Assembly (NCBI GenBank): GCA_910580105.1
Contig: CAJTWN010000032.1
Span: 1-6,794, forward strand
DNA length: 6,794 nucleotides
From: an uncultured Clostridia bacterium
GTDB lineage: Bacteria; Bacillota; Clostridia; Monoglobales; Monoglobaceae
Reading direction: 5' to 3'
Shown: positions 1-6,523 of the stretch, piece by piece
How positions within the stretch are numbered: position 1 is the stretch's first letter
Layout: the number at the start of each line of letters is the position of its first letter
Program-made: the position numbers and the translations under genes
Notes under the pieces: generated by a model
What the model saw: only the letters and a program-made list of their open reading frames with translations
Databases searched by the model: none
What the model was told of the DNA's origin: nothing

Positions 1-695
1 CAGGTCCCACCGGTCCTTCCGGCGCTACAGGCGTTACTGGCCCGACAGGTCCCACTGGCCCTTCCGGTGCTACTGGCGTAACTGGTCCGACAGGTCCAAC
101 CGGCCCTTCCGGTGCTACTGGCGCAACTGGTCCGACAGGTCCAACCGGCCCTACAGGGGCTACAGGTCCTACGGGCGCTACTGGCGCAACTGGGAATACC
201 GTTGATTGTGCCTGTGTTGCACAAATGCGGAACATTCTGCAACAAATCATCACTCTTTATCCCAACGACAACATTGTTGTTTCCATGGAAAGCGGAAACA
301 ATGCCAGCGGACGCCCGGGCACATTGTTGCCGCCGCCCAACACAAACCCAAATGCAGGACTGTTTCAATTGGTCAACAATCAGGGTGTTCCCGCAGAAGC
401 ATTATCCATCTGCCGAATTGCCGCTGTCCGCATAACAAGCGCTGTATACAACGACAACATTACCTTCCTCCCTGCACCGAGCCCGTCTCCTGAAGGCTGC
501 GGCGCAGATTGTCAAAATGCAATCCGCTCATATCTTCCCGTCGGAACCAGCGGCGTCGCCATTAATGCCGGCGGTCAAACTGTCGGACAGGGAACCGTTT
601 TGCAAAACGAATTTGGTATGGTTGTCCTTGTAGGAAATAACAACAGTGACCCCACCTTTGTCTCCACATGCAAAGCTGAAATCATCACAAAATAG
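1..695 (+). CDS. Collagen-like surface/exosporium-type protein, 3' end (5' truncated by window)
   Basis: The reading frame is open from base 3 to the TAG at 693-695 (230 residues visible) and has no start in the window, so the N-terminus lies upstream. The first 22 triplets (3-200) are Gly-X-Thr or Gly-X-Ser, mostly GPT, GAT, GPS and GVT. This is the low-complexity collagen triple-helix pattern of Bacillus and Clostridia BclA-like glycoproteins, in which the threonines are often glycosylated. From about base 201 it becomes a globular C-terminal domain of roughly 165 residues. That domain starts with a Cys-x-Cys pair and continues through LQQIITLYP, an NNASGRPG stretch, CRIAAVRITSA, a CGADC motif and FGMVVLVG. 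Such domains are thought to trimerise and cap the collagen stalk. There is no LPXTG motif and no C-terminal membrane segment, so sortase anchoring is not supported. A spore-surface role is inferred from the family and not shown by the sequence. The gene is convergent with the FAD oxidoreductase. Confidence 0.85.
   Translation, partial: GPTGPSGATGVTGPTGPTGPSGATGVTGPTGPTGPSGATGATGPTGPTGPTGATGPTGATGATGNTVDCACVAQMRNILQQIITLYPNDNIVVSMESGNNASGRPGTLLPPPNTNPNAGLFQLVNNQGVPAEALSICRIAAVRITSAVYNDNITFLPAPSPSPEGCGADCQNAIRSYLPVGTSGVAINAGGQTVGQGTVLQNEFGMVVLVGNNNSDPTFVSTCKAEIITK
3..200 (+). repeat. 45-nt tandem repeat encoding collagen Gly-X-Y triplets
   Basis: Twenty-two 9-nt triplet codon units are arranged in a higher-order period of about 45 nt. 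The encoded five-triplet block is GPT-GPS-GAT-GVT-GPT. It repeats twice, then appears with GAT in place of GVT, and then degenerates to GPT/GAT mixtures ending in GNT. The array enters from the left edge, so the total copy number is unknown. Arrays like this commonly change length by slippage or unequal recombination. Confidence 0.85.
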
Positions 696-848
696 TTCTC
701 TTCTGCGCATAATTCTTTTTACAAAAAACAAATGTCTTCCTCCAGCATGAAGGAAAGGCAAATGAAATCAAATTGATTCTCACTCTCTGCATTTTCCCAT
801 TTTTCAATAGAAAAACATCATCAAATGCTGATTTGCTTAAAATTCTAT

Positions 849-875
849 AAAAAAGGGCATCTTTCGGATGCCCTT
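849..875. terminator. Intrinsic terminator between convergent genes (strong on minus strand)
   Basis: The arms AAGGGCATC (853-861) and GATGCCCTT (867-875) form a 9-bp stem with a 5-nt loop. Read on the minus strand, the stem is followed by six T residues (849-854) just after the oxidoreductase stop codon, giving a textbook rho-independent terminator. On the plus strand the tail is only moderately T-rich (TTCATTTATT), but the upstream A-run is present. The hairpin probably also ends the collagen-like gene, since no other hairpin with a T-tract is seen in 696-848. Confidence 0.85.
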
Positions 876-878
876 CAT

Positions 879-2576
879 TTATTCAACGTCCATTGCAAAA
901 ATATGGCAATTCTCCGCCCCCCAAGTAGACAAGGGAACCACACGAATTTCAATTGCTTCCGTTTCCACCGGATGATATACCAATCGCTGGTGATTGTCTT
1001 TCACATGCAAAAGCTCCTTTTCACCATCTTTGGTTATGGCCATCACCTTATATTCACGAACCAGGGTGGCCGGAACCTTACAACTGTCATCCTTCAGCGG
1101 AAAACAACAAGGCATGTTTTTATCCCGGCGACTGAGGTCACTGTCAAAAACCAGCCGGATACGGCTTATCTTCTTTGGTTCCGTGAAACGATACCATATC
1201 GCTTCACCGGGTTTACCAGAGAATTTATTTTCCTCTCCATCCCAATCCCGGTCTATACCATTACGCAGTTTTTCACAATTTGTCTCAGCCTGTTTGGTCA
1301 GCGGCCATACCTCCCGCTTAAGCCAGGGAAGGAAGCAGTCATCCTCCATCAGCTGCTGCTGAAGCGCCGGTATATCCAACTTCTGCACCGGCCTGTCTGC
1401 ATGCACCGCCATGGCAGCCGCCGTTCCAACCGCCTGTCCCAGAAGTGCACAGGTTGCCATTACCCGGCAGGAACTCAATGCCGCATGGGTGACACTGATA
1501 TTTCTTCCAGCAAACAAAAGATTGGAAATGGTTTTAGAATACAGACTCCGAAATGGGATCCCCCAGGGGGATGGCGCTGGGTGAAAGATGGTCGGATAGC
1601 TGTCCTGATGATAGAACCCCGCCGGGAAGTGATCGTCCATCGACCAGCCGCCATAGGCCACAAGATCGTCGAAGCGTCCTTCTGCCTCCACATCGTTCTG
1701 ATTCACAATATATTCACCCACATAGCGGCGGCTTTCCCGCTTTCCGGGAAGAAAACCAATCCAGTCGATTGCCCAGTTTTCCGCGCCGTAGTCGCCCCGG
1801 TTCTTCATATGATCCCAGACACCCATCGCAATCTTTAACAATTCATCCCGCATCACTTCGGTATCGTGAATTTCATCCCGGTCACCGCCCAGCTCAATCC
1901 ACCAGAAGTTATCCCGTACCAGCAGATCTTTGTGCCGCAATTCTTCCGCTGTTTCATAGGTGTATGCCCAATCAGGGGGAATGAAGGGCTGTGGCTCCGG
2001 ATACTCCCGGAGCTGAAAAAGACAGCTCATGCCCATGGTCTTGTCGTCCGCTGTATCCGGAGGAATGCTCTCTCCAAATTCCTCTTTTGCCTCCCTGCCG
2101 CGCATAAAAGGCGCACCCGTCAAAGGCGCCAGGATGGAATCCCCCGAACAGTCCGCAAAATACACAGCCTTCACTCTATGCCATGTTTCGCTGGTCATCT
2201 GCCAGCCGCGGACAGAGGAAATCTTTTCCCCATCCATCTCTGCTTCGGTACAGGTGCAGTTGAGCAGAAGTGTGATATTCGGCTCGAACCGCGCTTTTTC
2301 ATATAGAACCATGTCCCACAGAGAGAATACATGATTGGGATTCCGGTAATAATTCTCCAGTTCAAATTCCTCAATCAGACCCGTCTCCTTACGGTTTTCC
2401 CCATGGGCACCACAAACCCACATCCGGATTTCACTTGAAGAGTTTCCGCCCAGCACCGGGCGGTCCTGCATCAAGGCAACCTTGATTCCATGACGGGCAG
2501 CGGACACCGCGGCACAGAGCCCTGCAAGTCCGCCGCCAACCACACACAAATCCACTTCATGATTAATTTCTTTCAT
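879..2576 (-). CDS. FAD-dependent oxidoreductase (FAD_oxidored, PF12831-like) with C-terminal beta-sandwich
   Basis: This encodes 565 residues. The start is well placed: GAGGG (2588-2584) lies 7 nt before the ATG. Residues 7-40 form a Rossmann FAD-binding unit, with hydrophobic VDLCVV followed by GGGLAG (14-19). GGNSSSE (43-49) and a DCSGD segment (142-146) follow. The second FAD contact region, LLFAGRNIS at about 353-361, leads into a helix with LLGQAVGTAAA. This layout matches the FAD_oxidored family, which often sits beside glycosidase genes in Firmicutes and Bacteroidetes. Residues from about 440 to 565 look like a separate beta-rich domain of the discoidin/galactose-binding type (WYRF, ISRIRLVFDSDL, IEIRVVP). 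There is no signal peptide or membrane helix, so it is probably cytoplasmic. The substrate is unknown; a sugar or glycoside is suggested only by the upstream beta-galactosidase. A strong terminator follows its stop codon. Confidence 0.85.
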   Translation of the reverse strand: MKEINHEVDLCVVGGGLAGLCAAVSAARHGIKVALMQDRPVLGGNSSSEIRMWVCGAHGENRKETGLIEEFELENYYRNPNHVFSLWDMVLYEKARFEPNITLLLNCTCTEAEMDGEKISSVRGWQMTSETWHRVKAVYFADCSGDSILAPLTGAPFMRGREAKEEFGESIPPDTADDKTMGMSCLFQLREYPEPQPFIPPDWAYTYETAEELRHKDLLVRDNFWWIELGGDRDEIHDTEVMRDELLKIAMGVWDHMKNRGDYGAENWAIDWIGFLPGKRESRRYVGEYIVNQNDVEAEGRFDDLVAYGGWSMDDHFPAGFYHQDSYPTIFHPAPSPWGIPFRSLYSKTISNLLFAGRNISVTHAALSSCRVMATCALLGQAVGTAAAMAVHADRPVQKLDIPALQQQLMEDDCFLPWLKREVWPLTKQAETNCEKLRNGIDRDWDGEENKFSGKPGEAIWYRFTEPKKISRIRLVFDSDLSRRDKNMPCCFPLKDDSCKVPATLVREYKVMAITKDGEKELLHVKDNHQRLVYHPVETEAIEIRVVPLSTWGAENCHIFAMDVE

Positions 2577-2853
2577 TTCTCTTCCCTCACTTTGTATAAC
2601 ATAATGGTACGAAAAAACTTCAGTTATTAAAATTTTTTTATACCTTCGAACATTACAACCGCGAAGCAGGGGATATTCCCGCCACGTTGCTTTAAATCAG
2701 TGTCTCACCGACTAAAGAGACAGGAAACATCTTTTTTTAAGTTATATATACGATACAATTTTCCGGTTTTGACAGAACAAAATCGGTTGCTGTCCAAACA
2801 CGCCTGCTTTCCGCCGGAAGACGGGCCTGCCGCTTCTGTACCCCCTTGTTGTT
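2577..2853. other. 277-bp intergenic region between the beta-galactosidase and oxidoreductase genes
   Basis: I see no credible gene here. An open frame on the plus strand from 2700 runs into the beta-galactosidase 3' end, lacks family features and is probably spurious. No hairpin with a T-tract follows the beta-galactosidase stop on the minus strand, so read-through into the oxidoreductase gene is possible. Two short inverted repeats could be protein-binding sites: TGTCTC/GAGACA (2701-2722) and GACAG/CTGTC (2771-2794). AT-rich stretches occur at 2627-2642 and 2731-2760, but no convincing paired -35/-10 was found. Confidence 0.5.
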
Positions 2854-5679
2854 TTACGCGCGTTCCCGCCGGAAGGTCACTGCAAAGGTGAATTCCTTTT
2901 CGTCAAACTTATATTTATCCAACAATTCCGGTCCGCAGCTTGCAGAGCCAATCCCGGCCTCTTTATAGTCCACCCGCACATTGGTATAACCATTGGCCTG
3001 CAATTCCTCCTGGTGGGTTGCATGAGTAACCGTCATTGTATCATATTCTGATACTTTGAAGTTAAAATCTTCTCCCAGCACCATCAGACCATTGTTAAAG
3101 GCCAGATATTTGGTTCTGATATGGTTACCGTGTTCCTGGGGATAAACATAAGGCACATATTCTGCCGCCGCATCACTCTCGTACATTCCTATCCGGGTAT
3201 AGTGGCAAAGGTCTGCATAACTCTCTCCGGGCCCCATACCATAATAGCAAAAACGGCTTGCCTCTTTCGGCAGGGTAAACTCAAAACCAAACCGCGGCAG
3301 TGTCCCTTTGATATTATCCGCAATCCTGACCCGCATGGTCATCCCAACGGCGCCGTTCCCTTTAAATTGATATTCCGCCGTATATCGTGCAAAGGGCCGT
3401 CTTGAAATGCCTGCAAGACTGCCTTCCACCAAAACGGTGTTCCCTTCTATTTTTACATCATATACCTTCGAAAACAGGACATTTATATTTTCACCGTTAA
3501 AATGATCGTCTCCGATCAATCCCCAGTCCCGCTTAACCTTGGAATCATTGTCTGTCGGCGGCCGCCAAGCAGTCAGCTGCATCCGCCCGGCAAGTGCACC
3601 ATCCACATTTTCCAAAACACCATAGTGGGCATTGAACAGATGCTCAAAACCATCACCGGTCACCCGGATGAACTCTCCATCTCTCTCCATTTTCACCAAA
3701 CCACCGGCTTCCTCTTCCTTCGCTTTCACCGGAATCTCCAGCTGGTGCTGCGTAGAAGCCAGGATATTCTCTCCATCTGTCAAATCAAAATTGATATAGG
3801 CGCCCAACCTGCATTCAGAAGGAAGTGCAAGGGACAGCTCTACTTCTTTCGCCGTATGAGGGGCGGCATCTACCTGAATCTCACCGCTGTCGACAACGGC
3901 GCCGTCCACCTCCGCCGTCCAGCAGATGGTATACGCTGATAAATTAGTGAAATCAAAGCGGTTATGTACTTTTACTTTATTTCCAAACCATTCGGTCACC
4001 ATATTCTGATAGGCAGTCTTAATTTCCAGCGAACCGCCCTTCAGACTTCTGTCCGCCAGTACCATTCCATCACAGCAAAAGTTTTTGTCGTTGGTTTCTT
4101 CACCGAAGTCGCCGCCATAATAGTATTTGCCGTCCCGTTCCACCACATGATCGGCCCACTCCCAGATACAGCCGCCAATCAGCTTTGGACAGCTGTAAAA
4201 CAACTTCCAGTAATCATACACATCTCCCGGGCCATTACCCATTGCATGTGAATACTCACACAGGAAGAAAGGCCGCATGTCATCCGAATGTCCATGCTGT
4301 TCGGTCACTTCAAGAGATGGATACATCCGGCTGATTACATCCACCGGCGCTTTATCATCCACCACATGCGCACCTTCAAAATGAATCAGGCGGCTGGGAT
4401 CCCGTTTTTTCATGGCATGGCTCATAGCGGTATGATTGGGGCCATAGGCACTTTCATTGCCAAGGGACCACATGATTACGCAGGGGTGATTTTTATCCCG
4501 TTCCAGCATCCGAAGGCCGCGCGCAACAAAAGCTTCCTCCCACGCAGGGTCTGTACAGGGCCAGTCGGTACTCTCACTATCATAGCCGCCGGTGATCGCC
4601 CGGACAGCAAAGCCGTGGGTTTCAATATCCGCTTCGTCCACCACATAAAAACCCAACGCATCACACATTTCCAGAAATGCCGGGGCAGGCGGATAATGGG
4701 AGGTGCGAATACAGTTGATATTCAAACGTTTCATCAGCAATAAATCCAGACGCATATCCTCATCCGTCAGATAATAGCCGCGCTTCGGATGGGAATCATG
4801 ATGGTTGACCCCTTTTAATTTTACAGAAACGCCGTTAATCAAAAGTTCACCAAGGGGAGATACCGAAATTTCACGCAGACCGGTCCTGATCGGAATGTAT
4901 TCCTCCCCATGCTGTATCACCACCGTATAGAGATGGGGATGTTCTGCATTCCACAACACCGGTTTTTCTTTTGAAAAGTCAACTTCCCGTTCCCCATCAT
5001 AAATTTTGTGGGGATACGGGCAGGAAATCCCGTTTCGGTCCGCCTTTACCTCAACGTCCCATAGACAGTCCATATCGCGGGAAAGAAGATAAACATCCCG
5101 GAAAATTCCTGAAAGCCGAAAGAAATCCTGGTCTTCAAGATAACTGCCAAGGCACCATTTATTAACCTTAACGATGATTTCATTTTCACCGGGCTGCAGA
5201 AGGGCGGTCAGTTCAAATTCTGCCGGGAGATGGCTTCCCATACTATACCCAACCTCTGTTCCGTTCAGATAGAGGCGCAAAAATGAACTTACTCCTTCAA
5301 AACGAACAAAGGTACGGCGTGCTTTCCAGCTGTTATCCAAAGTAAACGTCCGGCGGTACACCCCCATGGGATTATCATCCGGCACATAAGGCTTATCCAC
5401 CGGGTACGGGTAATTGACATTGGTATAATAGGGCCGGTCATAGCCGTGCATCTGCCAGTTGGAAGGTACAGGGATAGTATCCGAAAAGAAATCCCCTTCC
5501 CGCTCATCAATATCCCGTTCATAATAGCGAAAATCCCAGGTTCCGTTCAGAGACATAAAATATTCGGATTCTTCTTTTTCTCCCTTAAGCGCCGCTGACA
5601 AGCTTTGATAGGGAATATAATGGCTTCTTGCCGGGCAACGGTTTTGTTCAAGCTGTTCAATATTTTCATATATTCGCAT
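2854..5679 (-). CDS. lacZ: Beta-galactosidase, glycoside hydrolase family 2 (LacZ type)
   Basis: This encodes 941 residues from the preferred ATG at 5679. It hydrolyses terminal beta-D-galactosides with retention, probably in the cytoplasm because there is no signal peptide. The N-terminal sugar-binding jelly roll (about 10-200) has PSNWQMHGYDRPYYTNVNYP and RLSGIFRDVYLL. The Ig-like domain is short. The TIM barrel starts near LKGVNHHDSHP and SHYPPAP. The acid/base glutamate is in WSLGNES (residue 409, near base 4454). The nucleophile is in FFLCEYSHAMGNG (residue 475, near base 4256). GGCIWEWADH carries the conserved substrate-site tryptophan. WRPPTDND and the final GIGSASCGPELLDKY mark the C-terminal beta-sandwich (Bgal_small_N). 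At 941 residues it is shorter than E. coli LacZ (1,024), partly because domain 2 is reduced. The FAD oxidoreductase follows on the same strand after 277 bp, so the two may be co-transcribed. The exact substrate within the beta-galactoside class is inferred. Confidence 0.93.
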   Translation of the reverse strand: MRIYENIEQLEQNRCPARSHYIPYQSLSAALKGEKEESEYFMSLNGTWDFRYYERDIDEREGDFFSDTIPVPSNWQMHGYDRPYYTNVNYPYPVDKPYVPDDNPMGVYRRTFTLDNSWKARRTFVRFEGVSSFLRLYLNGTEVGYSMGSHLPAEFELTALLQPGENEIIVKVNKWCLGSYLEDQDFFRLSGIFRDVYLLSRDMDCLWDVEVKADRNGISCPYPHKIYDGEREVDFSKEKPVLWNAEHPHLYTVVIQHGEEYIPIRTGLREISVSPLGELLINGVSVKLKGVNHHDSHPKRGYYLTDEDMRLDLLLMKRLNINCIRTSHYPPAPAFLEMCDALGFYVVDEADIETHGFAVRAITGGYDSESTDWPCTDPAWEEAFVARGLRMLERDKNHPCVIMWSLGNESAYGPNHTAMSHAMKKRDPSRLIHFEGAHVVDDKAPVDVISRMYPSLEVTEQHGHSDDMRPFFLCEYSHAMGNGPGDVYDYWKLFYSCPKLIGGCIWEWADHVVERDGKYYYGGDFGEETNDKNFCCDGMVLADRSLKGGSLEIKTAYQNMVTEWFGNKVKVHNRFDFTNLSAYTICWTAEVDGAVVDSGEIQVDAAPHTAKEVELSLALPSECRLGAYINFDLTDGENILASTQHQLEIPVKAKEEEAGGLVKMERDGEFIRVTGDGFEHLFNAHYGVLENVDGALAGRMQLTAWRPPTDNDSKVKRDWGLIGDDHFNGENINVLFSKVYDVKIEGNTVLVEGSLAGISRRPFARYTAEYQFKGNGAVGMTMRVRIADNIKGTLPRFGFEFTLPKEASRFCYYGMGPGESYADLCHYTRIGMYESDAAAEYVPYVYPQEHGNHIRTKYLAFNNGLMVLGEDFNFKVSEYDTMTVTHATHQEELQANGYTNVRVDYKEAGIGSASCGPELLDKYKFDEKEFTFAVTFRRERA

Positions 5680-5688
5680 ATTCATCTT

Positions 5689-5693
5689 CCTCC
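5689..5693 (-). promoter_or_regulatory. Shine-Dalgarno GGAGG that sets the beta-galactosidase start
   Basis: Read on the minus strand, GGAGG is followed by AAGATGAATATGCGA. The ATG at 5685 is only 3 nt from GGAGG, too close for normal initiation, while the ATG at 5679 is 9 nt away. The longer frame opening at 5709 has no Shine-Dalgarno sequence; its start lies upstream of this one and overlaps the likely transcript start. The preferred protein therefore begins MRIYENIEQ, which also resembles the usual N-terminus of family 2 enzymes. Confidence 0.75.
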
Positions 5694-5717
5694 GAAAAAT
5701 TTTTTCCATTTTTAATA

Positions 5718-5746
5718 ATTATAACCGATTACTCCCCATCAGGTAA
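5718..5746 (-). promoter_or_regulatory. Candidate sigma-A promoter, proximal, for the beta-galactosidase gene
   Basis: A perfect TATAAT lies at 5723-5718 (minus strand). At exactly 17 bp upstream is TTACCT (5746-5741), which matches TTGACA at three of six positions. Transcription would start near 5711, giving a leader of about 32 nt before the ATG at 5679. The weak -35 suggests activator dependence if the site is used. Confidence 0.35.
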
Positions 5747-5758
5747 ATCCAAAGATTT
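5745..5758. promoter_or_regulatory. Possible operator: AAATC/GATTT inverted repeat
   Basis: AAATC (5745-5749) and GATTT (5754-5758) flank a 4-nt spacer. The repeat sits between the two TATAAT boxes and overlaps the -35 of the proximal promoter, a sensible place for a repressor site. Arms of 5 bp in AT-rich DNA can arise by chance, so this is only a positional suggestion. Confidence 0.2.
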
Positions 5759-5763
5759 CAACA

Positions 5764-5793
5764 ATTATATCATATTTTTTGCATCCCTGTCGT
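5764..5793 (-). promoter_or_regulatory. Candidate extended -10 promoter, distal, for the beta-galactosidase gene
   Basis: The minus strand has TGATATAAT (TATAAT at 5769-5764 with an upstream TG, the extended -10 form). ACGACA (5793-5788) lies 18 bp further up and matches TTGACA at four of six positions. The start would fall near 5757, with a leader of about 78 nt. The -35 lies only 3 bp from the first hairpin repeat (5797), so that repeat borders the promoter directly. Confidence 0.4.
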
Positions 5794-5796
5794 CGG

Positions 5797-5903
5797 CCCA
5801 CGGCCGTTTTGCTCGCAATTCCTGCAAGGAATTGCTTCACCCTGTCGGCCGGGGCCTCCTCCTTCCCAAAAAGGCACAGCCTTTTTGGGAGCCCTGTGGC
5901 TTT
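5797..5903 (-). repeat. Repeat module A, copy 1 (107 bp)
   Basis: On the minus strand the module reads GCCACAGGGCT, then P3, then GGAGGAG, then an outer stem CGGCCG (5846-5851 with 5801-5806). That stem encloses GTGAA (5836-5840), a 9-bp P2 stem (GCAATTCCT at 5815-5823 with its complement at 5827-5835) and GAGCAAAA (5807-5814). The P3 stem is 11 bp: CCCAAAAAGGC (5865-5875) with its complement at 5879-5889. It differs from copy 2 only at two bases in the P3 loop (ACA here, TCT there). It lies just upstream of the beta-galactosidase promoter region. Confidence 0.85.
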
Positions 5904-5971
5904 ATACCGCTCGTACTCTATTTTCTTTAATATATATCTCCATTTGCCGACATCCTCCCACTTTATCCTTA

Positions 5972-6078
5972 CCCACGGCCGTTTTGCTCGCAATTCCTGC
6001 AAGGAATTGCTTCACCCTGTCGGCCGGGGCCTCCTCCTTCCCAAAAAGGCTCTGCCTTTTTGGGAGCCCTGTGGCTTT
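5972..6078 (-). repeat. Repeat module A, copy 2 (107 bp)
   Basis: This is the second copy of module A, offset by 175 bp and identical except for two bases in the P3 loop. P3 spans 6031-6070. The P2 arms are 5990-5998 and 6002-6010, and the P1 arms are 5976-5981 and 6021-6026. Its right edge runs straight into a half hairpin belonging to the plus-strand chain (6074-6093), so the two orientations meet head to head there. Confidence 0.85.
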
Positions 6079-6093
6079 TATGGGACAGAGGAG
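6074..6093 (+). repeat. Half P3 hairpin (right arm only) at the inversion junction
   Basis: GCTTTTATGGGA-CAGAGGAG matches the right half of the plus-strand P3 hairpins (compare 6295-6314 and 6630-6648). The expected left arm (CCCATAAAAGC type) and its AGGGCTCCC flank are absent; the end of inverted module A occupies that place. This looks like a recombination or truncation junction. Confidence 0.55.
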
Positions 6094-6302
6094 TTGACCG
6101 TCGTAAAACATGCCGGTGGCATGTTTTACAGGGCAATATTGGACGGTGCGGCAGAACCGGCCATTTATGAAATCCCCATGGGGGATTTTTCTTTATATTG
6201 CCAGCCTTAAAGTGAACTTTCGCATCACAGCCGCAAAGTGAACAAATTTGGCCCCTAAGCGGCGGAAATGCCGCAGGGCTCCCGTAAAAGCTCTGCTTTT
6301 GC
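6082..6302 (+). repeat. Repeat module B+D, copy 1 (221 bp)
   Basis: The module begins GGGACAGAGGAG. It has an outer stem ACCGTC (6097-6102) with GACGGT (6142-6147) around a 12-bp hairpin, GTAAAACATGCC (6103-6114) with its complement at 6118-6129 and loop GGT. A terminator-like hairpin follows at 6170-6193. The second half (D, from 6204) has GTGAA (6212-6216), a degraded P2 with two mismatches, GAACAAA, and then a GCGGC/GCCGC hairpin leading to P3 at 6275. It is 219/221 identical to copy 2. The two differences are at 6086 (C versus T) and 6115, in the loop of the 12-bp hairpin (G versus T). Confidence 0.85.
6170..6193 (+). terminator. Terminator-like hairpin in module B, copy 1
   Basis: AAATCCCC (6170-6177) pairs with GGGGATTT (6181-6188) around the loop ATG, and TTCTTT follows. 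The short GC-rich stem with a T-rich tail would work as a weak intrinsic terminator on the plus strand. It lies between two complementary 8-mers, GGCAATAT (6132-6139) and ATATTGCC (6195-6202). Confidence 0.4.
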
Positions 6303-6523
6303 GGGATAGAGGAGTTGACCGTCGTAAAACATGCCTGTGGCATGTTTTACAGGGCAATATTGGACGGTGCGGCAGAACCGGCCATTTATGAAATCCCCAT
6401 GGGGGATTTTTCTTTATATTGCCAGCCTTAAAGTGAACTTTCGCATCACAGCCGCAAAGTGAACAAATTTGGCCCCTAAGCGGCGGAAATGCCGCAGGGC
6501 TCCCGTAAAAGCTCTGCTTTTGC
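6303..6523 (+). repeat. Repeat module B+D, copy 2 (221 bp)
   Basis: This tandem copy directly abuts copy 1 and starts GGGATAGAGGAG inside the P3 hairpin at 6275-6314. The 12-bp hairpin loop is TGT instead of GGT. Its D half (6425-6523) recurs at 6655-6753 with a 230-bp offset, so this unit belongs to two overlapping periodicities. P3 spans 6496-6535. Confidence 0.85.
6391..6414 (+). terminator. Terminator-like hairpin in module B, copy 2
   Basis: This is an exact copy of the hairpin at 6170-6193, shifted by 221 bp: AAATCCCC and GGGGATTT arms, ATG loop, T-rich tail on the plus strand. Two in series would strengthen any block on read-through in this direction. Confidence 0.4.

Noticed and set aside
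825..1838. A 337-codon open frame on the plus strand opposite the FAD oxidoreductase
   Set aside because: It is antisense to a gene with clear FAD motifs and a good ribosome binding site. It shows no domain signature and reads through the terminator hairpin. It is a shadow frame.
2627..2680. A promoter for the FAD oxidoreductase
   Set aside because: TATAAA-like and TTGTAA-like strings occur, but no pair has both acceptable matches and 16-18 bp spacing. A promoter may exist but cannot be supported from the sequence.
2701..2737. TGTCTC/GAGACA stem followed by a T-run as a terminator on the plus strand
   Set aside because: The stem is only 6 bp with a 10-nt loop, the T-run starts several bases after the stem, and no plus-strand gene ends here.
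2854..5709. Longer beta-galactosidase start at 5709 (MEKIFRRKMN...)
   Set aside because: That ATG has no Shine-Dalgarno sequence and lies about 9 nt after the proximal TATAAT box, at or before the likely transcript start. The ATG at 5679 has GGAGG at 9-nt spacing.
5739..6002. An 87-codon minus-strand frame across module A and the spacer
   Set aside because: Most of its residues come from the hairpin repeat and recur in other frames. It also overlaps the candidate promoters, and its codons have no independent support.
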